Shown piece after piece: positions 28,101-32,536 of a DNA stretch of 32,536 nucleotides. The stretch's first letter is position 1. Every line of letters begins with the position of its first letter. The stretch lies in assembly GCF_001949145.1 (NCBI RefSeq), contig NW_019091370.1:174888-207423 (forward strand), read 5' to 3'. Below the pieces are notes generated by a model. That model had not been told where the DNA came from, searched no databases, and saw only the letters and a program-made list of their open reading frames with translations. The stretch comes from Acanthaster planci. Its lineage: Eukaryota > Echinodermata > Asteroidea > Valvatida > Acanthasteridae. The translations under genes and the position numbers were made by a program.

Positions 28101-30589
28101 CCCGTTCAGATTTTAACATGATGCCCTCTACTGTCCATTGCTGTTATTTGTTTGTGCATTTCATCTGCTCAATGAATGCAAACTATCACTGATATTAAAT
28201 GTAAAAGCAGTCCAGGGCTCAGACTGTATCACGCTCACACATCACAGCAAGCATTTTGTGTTGAAGCAGCTCATTGTGGGTGCATGTGTTATGATAGTGG
28301 ATAACATGCTGCAGGCCAGGGAGGAGCATTCGCATAAGAATTTTCTGTATAAGTTTTATCTGTATCAGTTAATTTCTTTGTCTTTCATTTAAAGGCATGA
28401 TTTTGTAGATAAAAGCATGTTTTTGCAGAAACTTGGAGATAGTCATTGCTGTACGAGTTATTCAAACCAACCTGCTTCTCTACAGACATTTTAAGCCACT
28501 TCACCGAATCACCATAGATATTACATTCCAGTTTTTGCTGCTTGTCATATTCAAATAAAAACTTTTTGTACATAGCCGAAAAATTTTCATGAACAATCAC
28601 TTTTAAATTTTAAAATTTCCCATTCCTGATACATTTTACCCAAAAATTTCACAAGAAAAAAAATGCTACCCACATACACAACCTATTTTTTTAATGTAAT
28701 ATGAAGCACAACTATTATTTTGCTTGGCCTTTGTCTAAATCCAGCTGGTTTGCATGTATGCCCGCATTCAGGATGGCAAAAGGCAACCAATATTACTTGA
28801 CTTGAGGGTTTACCGTATTATTGGGTTCAGTATGTCAGTAGTACTGAATACTAGAGAATATTTGTTGGATAATGCAACAGAAGTCCAGACACACAGTGTC
28901 TAAAGCTCCTCCAAAGACAAGTAAAGAAGACAATGCTACATGAACAGTTCTGTTTTTCTGAAGGGGAAGATTTCACATCAGACAAATTGAGGTTTGCTTG
29001 TCTTCTGTCTTGCAATGTAACTTTTCCAAACTTGCCTATGCATGTTTTCTACTTACAGCCTTTTCACAATCTTGACCCAATTTGGGGGGTTTCTCTTGGG
29101 TCAGTTTCATCAAGCAGTGTAGGGTCTTGCCTCCACGCTCAAGTCCTGAGCAGTGATTACCAATCTCATCCTTGCACATGGTGATGATCTCTGGGTTGAT
29201 CATATAGTCTTCCATCAGGCTCTTTCTTGTCTCTTCCAGCTCAGCTACACAGTCTCCACTCAGCTTTATGTCTGTTTAATTAAACGTCAATTATTANGTG
29301 TCCTTCTATCTTAGTTTGAATGTAAGTTTAAATATAAAACAAATGAAACATGTTACGGTTTTACATTTTTCCTATTTCTTGGATGAGGAGTTTTACTCGA
29401 ACCCTTCCCAAATACTCCTAAATCAACCATTCTGCAGGAAACCATGGCAAATTCTTTGTCCATTGAACTTCCATATGATTTTGTACCCAATGTTAAAAGC
29501 AGTGGCCAGGTTGTGCCTTCCTCAATCCAACAAATCCCTCAAATTTCTTAGAGGTCCATTGAGGGAATTAAGTGGATTGGGCATGAAGCTAATAAATTCA
29601 TTTTTCCACTTTTCTAACTTGGCCAAAAGATTCTAAATTTGAAGATACTTACTGTTGTGCTTGGTTTCTTCCAAACAGATCAAAAGTTTGGAGAGTCGGA
29701 ATTCTCGGTTTTGTGAGTCCTTTGGCCTGTTACATTTTGTCTTCTTGATGTAATTTTTACATTTCCTAAACAGCCAATAATTTGCTTTGGCATCCACGCT
29801 GGCCACCTTCTGACGGGTTGTGAGTTTGTTGCGACACTGTAGAATGACAAAATGACAAATAAACCAGATAGAAACTGGGCCTCCAATGTACAATTCACAT
29901 AAGTCTTGACAAGGTGTCACAGTTGAGGACATCATCATCATACGACCCAAGACATGCATCATGACAAAGATGGCATGTCACAGTCAAACCATTCCCATAA
30001 AATCTAGCTAGGCCTGCTGGGGAAGTTTAATATACCCACCTCTCTGGCATTCTGCAGGCAATCAAGCACTGAAAAGTTGTTGCCTCGTGCATTTTTACCA
30101 CATAAATGTAAAACATCTTCTCGGCATTGTGGATTGTCGTTAATTCTCATTGGTCGATTTGAAGGTCTTCCTGCCTGCCCTGGGCCTGGTGCTGGATACG
30201 GATTCGGCGTGACATATCCACGACTACCCCATTGCCGTTGCCCAGGCACTGGTGGATCTGAAGGTCTTCCATTACCAGATCTTTTTTGCCTTTGGAGTTC
30301 CTGTACAAAATTTCGACCAACCCACTGTCTGGTTTGTCCTTGCCCATGAAATTGAGCTGGCTGTCTTTGGTCTATCAATGGAGCAAACCTAGTCCCACTA
30401 TTTCCACGGGCCACGTTGTCACCTGCCTCCGGCATTACCAAGCCCTGCCCACCAGCAGGATTGTTAGTATTGGAGCCGACTGGTGCTGGTTGTAACTGTG
30501 GTGGTGGTACGAACTCCCGATCCCGGCCCTAGGCAAAACCGGGAAAGCAAAGTAATGCACGTTGCCAAGAAGAGTAGACCAGATGCCAT
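22039..30589 (-). CDS. GLG1: GLG1 copy B: compact tandem GLG1 paralogue, internally shortened, N-terminus frameshifted
   Basis: Ten candidate exons: 30040-30589, 29653-29836, 29057-29271, 26634-26754, 25371-25546, 25076-25111, 24627-24803, 23300-23420, 22644-22750 and 22039-22191. From 30528 downward all junctions are phase-compatible and would give about 590 residues, half the usual GLG1 length, ending with a transmembrane helix and a short tail. Compared with copy A it lacks exons 2-5 (195 codons). Compared with vertebrates it also lacks roughly 400 residues between exons 4 and 5. The ATG and signal peptide at 30589 are in a different frame from the body. It may be a functional short paralogue with an alternative start, or a pseudogene; the kept phases and conserved Cys favour recent or present coding use. 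Confidence 0.75.
22644..22750 (-). CDS. GLG1: GLG1 copy B exon 9
   Basis: Two bases plus 35 codons, starting QMSCLLEALED (first codon completed from the previous exon) and ending KEMWRYAIR. GCAG acceptor and GTAAGT donor. It matches vertebrate RQMSCLMEALEDKRVRLQPEC and EMWSYAAK, the last Cys-rich repeat before the membrane helix. Confidence 0.92.
23300..23420 (-). CDS. GLG1: GLG1 copy B exon 8
   Basis: 40 codons plus one base. QVIRLLQECRTDVHIDTLLY runs into KACALDIKHFCAGIPQGEGR, between a TTCCAG acceptor and a GTAAGT donor. It is very close to vertebrate ESKADIFVDPVLHTACALDIKHHCA. It leaves in phase 1, matching the two-base start of exon 9. Confidence 0.93.
23791..23871. repeat. Short inverted repeat in an intron
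   Basis: GATTCACAAT (23791-23800) and ATTGTGAATC (23862-23871) pair perfectly, with partial pairing outside. The arms bracket about 60 bp. It is possibly the end of a small MITE; boundaries unclear. Confidence 0.4.
24627..24803 (-). CDS. GLG1: GLG1 copy B exon 7
   Basis: 59 codons, phase 0 to 0, acceptor TTTTAG and donor GTGAGC. AIQEASMDIRMDPVL and the following Cys-rich stretch to ISLKCRM match vertebrate IQESALDYRLDPQL through the SSLC region to the start of CKKEVLNML. Cys at codons 19, 27, 42 and 57 keep the repeat pattern. Confidence 0.9.
25076..25111 (-). CDS. GLG1: GLG1 copy B exon 6 (36-nt microexon)
   Basis: Twelve codons, SLSPDCENYIRD, between a TCCTTAG acceptor and a GTAAGT donor, phase 0 on both sides. 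They match vertebrate RLSSDCEDQIR and join neatly to AIQEASMDIR in the next exon. Too short for ORF detection; found by homology and splice signals. Confidence 0.82.
25371..25546 (-). CDS. GLG1: GLG1 copy B exon 5
   Basis: About 58 codons containing GDFRLNPRMQKACRRDMPKF and later ELEGEMLLCLKKKFPTK, with donor GTGGGA in phase 0. It matches vertebrate TDYRLNPMLRKACKADIPKF and ELEGQVISCLKLRY. The 5' boundary is uncertain. The CTAAG acceptor at 25547-25551 gives a two-base start that fits the phase 1 end of exon 4, but its pyrimidine tract is weak. Confidence 0.85.
25547..26633. other. Intron of copy B where the middle GLG1 exons are missing
   Basis: In vertebrate GLG1 roughly 400 residues of Cys-rich repeats lie between the sequences of exons 4 and 5. 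I scanned this 1.1-kb interval on the minus strand and found no splice-flanked Cys-rich stretch. There is no assembly gap. Confidence 0.6.
26634..26754 (-). CDS. GLG1: GLG1 copy B exon 4
   Basis: 40 codons plus one base. LQDLVKTADAGANYRIDKAL continues with HKACKPVRDN, then MLKLEMP, with a CCACAG acceptor and a GTAAGT donor. It matches vertebrate LQTLIQETDPGADYRIDRAL. The Cys that follows in vertebrates (TACKH) is missing here (NYARM). It is the last exon before the middle block that copy B lacks. Confidence 0.87.
26755..29056. other. Intron between copy B exons 3 and 4
   Basis: Flanking exons encode residues that are adjacent in vertebrate GLG1, so nothing is missing. Besides the X-box hairpin at 27303-27360 I see only AT-rich sequence and short unrecognised frames. 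Confidence 0.6.
27303..27360. promoter_or_regulatory. Perfect RFX X-box at the centre of a 58-bp dyad
   Basis: GTTGCCATAGCAAC (27327-27340) fits the full X-box consensus GTNRCCNNRGYAAC. It is framed by an imperfect dyad: GGTAACCAT and TTGCAGAA on the left, TTCTGCAA and ATGGTAAC on the right. The region could bind RFX factors or be the core of a small palindromic repeat. Confidence 0.45.
29057..29271 (-). CDS. GLG1: GLG1 copy B exon 3
   Basis: Two bases plus 71 codons; acceptor AAACAG and donor GTAAGT. It contains KSLMEDYMINPEIITMC and NHCSGLERGGKTLHCLMKL, matching vertebrate RMLMEDFSLSPEIILSC and HHCSGLHRKGRTLHCLMKV. It leaves in phase 0 into exon 4. The copy A counterpart should lie immediately beyond base 1 of the window. 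Confidence 0.92.
29297..29297. other. Undetermined base (N)
   Basis: The only ambiguous base in the window. It sits exactly where similarity to bases 1-545 begins, in the intron between copy B exons 2 and 3. It may mark a read junction or weak consensus. Confidence 0.99.
29298..29845. repeat. Duplicated block: exon 6 type exon plus intron, copy B side
   Basis: Counterpart of 1-545, about 93 percent identical by eye. On the exon 1 side the match ends at TGTAGAAT, after which the two copies are unrelated. Confidence 0.85.
29653..29836 (-). CDS. GLG1: GLG1 copy B exon 2 (equivalent of copy A exon 6)
   Basis: 61 codons plus one base, starting CRNKLTTRQKVASVDAK. Acceptor and donor are identical to those of 354-537. 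Three residues differ from copy A. It directly follows exon 1 after an intron of only about 200 bp, where copy A has four exons and about 17 kb between. The junction from exon 1 is phase 0 to phase 0, so the deletion keeps the frame. Confidence 0.88.
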
Positions 30590-31945
30590 GTTGCTAACAT
30601 GGAAGCAGATCTCTAGATATTTTGGAAGTCAAAACTTACACTCAACGCCGGTACCACATAGGCGAATAATGGTGTTTGGAACTGAAATTCCTACGTGATA
30701 CAGTCAGTTTCATATAATACCAGTACACATGTTGATTTGCCGGGCCGACGCGGTATACGTGACCTTCGATGGGATGGCTCTAGGTCTGCGTATGTACTGT
30801 ACAAGTACTACAGTAGTAGTATGTCGCCCTCAAGACTTGAACTTGAATTCAAAAGGAGGCGTGGATATAATGTTGGGAGAGGAGGGGCATTTTTTCCATC
30901 ATCTTCATGGGCATACAAGATGCTTGGGGTCGGCTTTGCGGATAACTGACGCTTTTTATTTACTGTGAAAAAATGATGATTAGCCAACATCTTTTTCTAG
31001 CATTCTCTGTAAACGAGATGGTTCAGGCATATTTTATATCATAGGTTCTTGAGTCAAAATGATGATGAGAAATGGACAAGCCATGAACTTCTACAAATTG
31101 CCACAATGACTGTCATGGGGGTTACGGGGGTGGCAAGGAGGCCCCCCCAAAAAAGATAAATAATTTTTTGAAAAAAGGAGCAAAAGAGAAGAAATATGTA
31201 AACAATAAAGGACAATTAAGGTTAAAACCTTAAAATCAACCCCTTTCCACTGACAATGGTTCATCAATTCATCAGTAACGGGTGTACCCCCTCCCAGAAC
31301 CACTCCATGGTATTGTGCTGATGTGTCTTCCAAACCAATGTACATATCTTAAAGGTAAAACCCATTAACTTTTAGCTCAATCCAAAGTATATCCTCATAA
31401 GTCTAATCATATTCGTTTCAGTTTACATAATTCCTTTTCTCTTGACAACTGGTTAAAGTTGTAGTTCATATCATCTGTAGCCTCAGGCCAATTGAACCAA
31501 ATCCCTGATAACATGTCTTACAAGGAAATCATAACATATCTTTCTGACAAAGCGATGTTATTCATTTTTTGCATCTATGTCGCATTTATTTTAATCTCTT
31601 CATGTGTCATTCTATACAACATTTGTACCAAAATTAAGTAAATATAAAACTTTGCTTCAAAAGTAAAACGTACATGCGTCAGGGATCTGTACATTTATAC
31701 ATCAACTCTACCCTCATTAAATCAAACACTGATGTATAATCCTGGCAGCAGACCTGTCAAAATATCCGATCAGTCTTGCCCATACATGATCTTTAACGTT
31801 TCCAATTAGCCATTGCTGGAGATGTTACAGTTCAATATGGTATTCCAATCTAAAGGATGCTTTGGGCAGCCACATCTTTTTAACAAATTCAAAGCCTCTT
31901 GTTGCAGTCATCTTTTGATATACATGTATATGCTCCCTTGTGTTC
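30005..31945. repeat. Duplicated block: GLG1 exon 1 plus 5' flank, copy B side
   Basis: Counterpart of 17370-19540, with the landmarks given there. Similarity fades after about 31945, where copy A enters its A-rich stretch and the LTR-like insertion. Confidence 0.85.
30040..30589 (-). pseudogene. GLG1: GLG1 copy B exon 1, frameshifted after the signal peptide
   Basis: The ATG at 30589 starts MASGLLFLATCITLL, clearly homologous to the copy A signal peptide, but this frame ends at TAA (30464-30466) after 41 codons. The body frame is open from 30528 to the GTGGGT donor at 30040 (163 codons). It contains a shortened PQ-rich spacer, the furin-like RQKR at 30280-30291 and CREDVLHLCG. The frames differ by one position. 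About 58 residues of the copy A spacer are missing. The shift is a real mutation, a sequencing error, or made irrelevant by a new start: a TTTTGCCTAG at 30529 could serve as an acceptor. Confidence 0.7.
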
Positions 31946-32536
31946 ATAATGATAGACATGGTAATATAAAACCAGCCAGTCCGATACTCCAACAACACAT
32001 GCCAAACATGAAGTGTACCCAGGTGCATTCAAAACAGCAATACAGTTAAGCATAATGTCGTCTGCACTATCAGCCAGGCCATACACGCCAACTTACACAA
32101 GTGCATCATTTTAAAACAATTCTGCCCTTTTGAAATACCAAACTGGCTCACTGTAATAGGGATAGATATTCATGGTAGGATCAATAACATATGCAGGCCG
32201 AATCTGACATCCTCACAGCTCACAATTCTAGGCTCAATGTAAACACATACCATACACGTGCATGGTGCTGCTCTTAACCAATGAAGCAAGTTACCCAAGA
32301 AACTGTTGCTCTGAACAGACAACCAAACTGAACCACTGTGAACAAGAGGCTTAATGTGACTTTGTCAAACATTGAAACATGAAAATTCTCCAGGCTATGC
32401 CAAAGTGAGATTTGGATGTTAAAATAAAAGAGATGTAAATGTACATACATACGAACTGTATGTGCATGCAGTGCACACTGACAGTAATGGAGTTCCTGGT
32501 GTATGTAGTATGTTCAGGGTATCACTGACAGTGGTA
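30590..32536. other. 5' flank of GLG1 copy B and end of window
   Basis: The presumed promoter side of copy B. It is homologous to the copy A flank up to about 31945 and unique beyond. I see no exon, RNA gene or repeat family in 31945-32536. Confidence 0.5.

Overview
The window is eukaryotic. It holds intron-rich, AT-rich, repeat-laden DNA with GT-AG exons that encode parts of one recognisable protein family, and it shows no operons or bacterial-style ORFs. Small GLG1 exons with well-kept boundaries, tRNA-derived SINE, pogo-like, MITE and LINE remnants, and very frequent TACATGTAC palindromes suggest a marine invertebrate. An invertebrate deuterostome such as a lancelet, echinoderm or hemichordate fits best, but the species cannot be fixed from this sequence.

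Layout. All recognisable coding sequence is on the minus strand and belongs to GLG1 (Golgi apparatus protein 1, also MG160, cysteine-rich FGF receptor, E-selectin ligand 1). There are two copies head to tail. The upstream copy B runs from about 30589 down to a stop codon at 22039, with ten candidate exons that are all phase-compatible. Copy A starts at 18049 and has exons at 17414-18049, 2643-2675, 2058-2144, 1380-1595, 789-1037 and 354-537. It then leaves the window at base 1, so its 3' half is not seen. Copy A has a clean signal peptide, a Pro/Gln/Gly-rich spacer and the expected order of Cys-rich repeats. Copy B lacks the counterparts of copy A exons 2-5 and also lacks a long middle block (roughly 400 residues compared with vertebrate GLG1). 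Its first exon carries a frameshift between the signal peptide and the body. It is either a shortened paralogue with another start, or a decaying copy.

Duplicated blocks. Bases 17370-19540 match 30005-31945: exon 1 plus about 1.5 kb of 5' flank, visibly diverged with indels. Bases 1-545 match 29298-29845: exon 6 plus the intron after it, about 93 percent by eye. The second match stops abruptly just upstream of the exon 6 acceptor, and an undetermined base (29297) lies at its other edge.

Repeats. The 14.7-kb first intron of copy A (2676-17413) contains a LINE 3' fragment (about 3782-4215), a small hairpin with telomere-like arms (4839-4897), a TIR MITE (5034-5372), a tRNA-type SINE (about 6740-6960), a CAAG microsatellite (8744-8964), a degenerate GTCACTGGT repeat (9637-9780), a pogo/Tigger-like element with TA target duplication (11996-13176) and a nested foldback element (16291-17342). 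Between the two gene copies lies a GC-rich 913-bp insertion with AATAA flanking repeats (19667-20579), best read as a solo LTR on the minus strand. It contains a perfect CTCF-like motif. Two RFX X-box-like palindromes occur in introns (15024-15036 and 27327-27340).

I found no tRNA, rRNA, CRISPR array or second protein family. The most interesting object is the compact, frame-preserving tandem GLG1 copy B.
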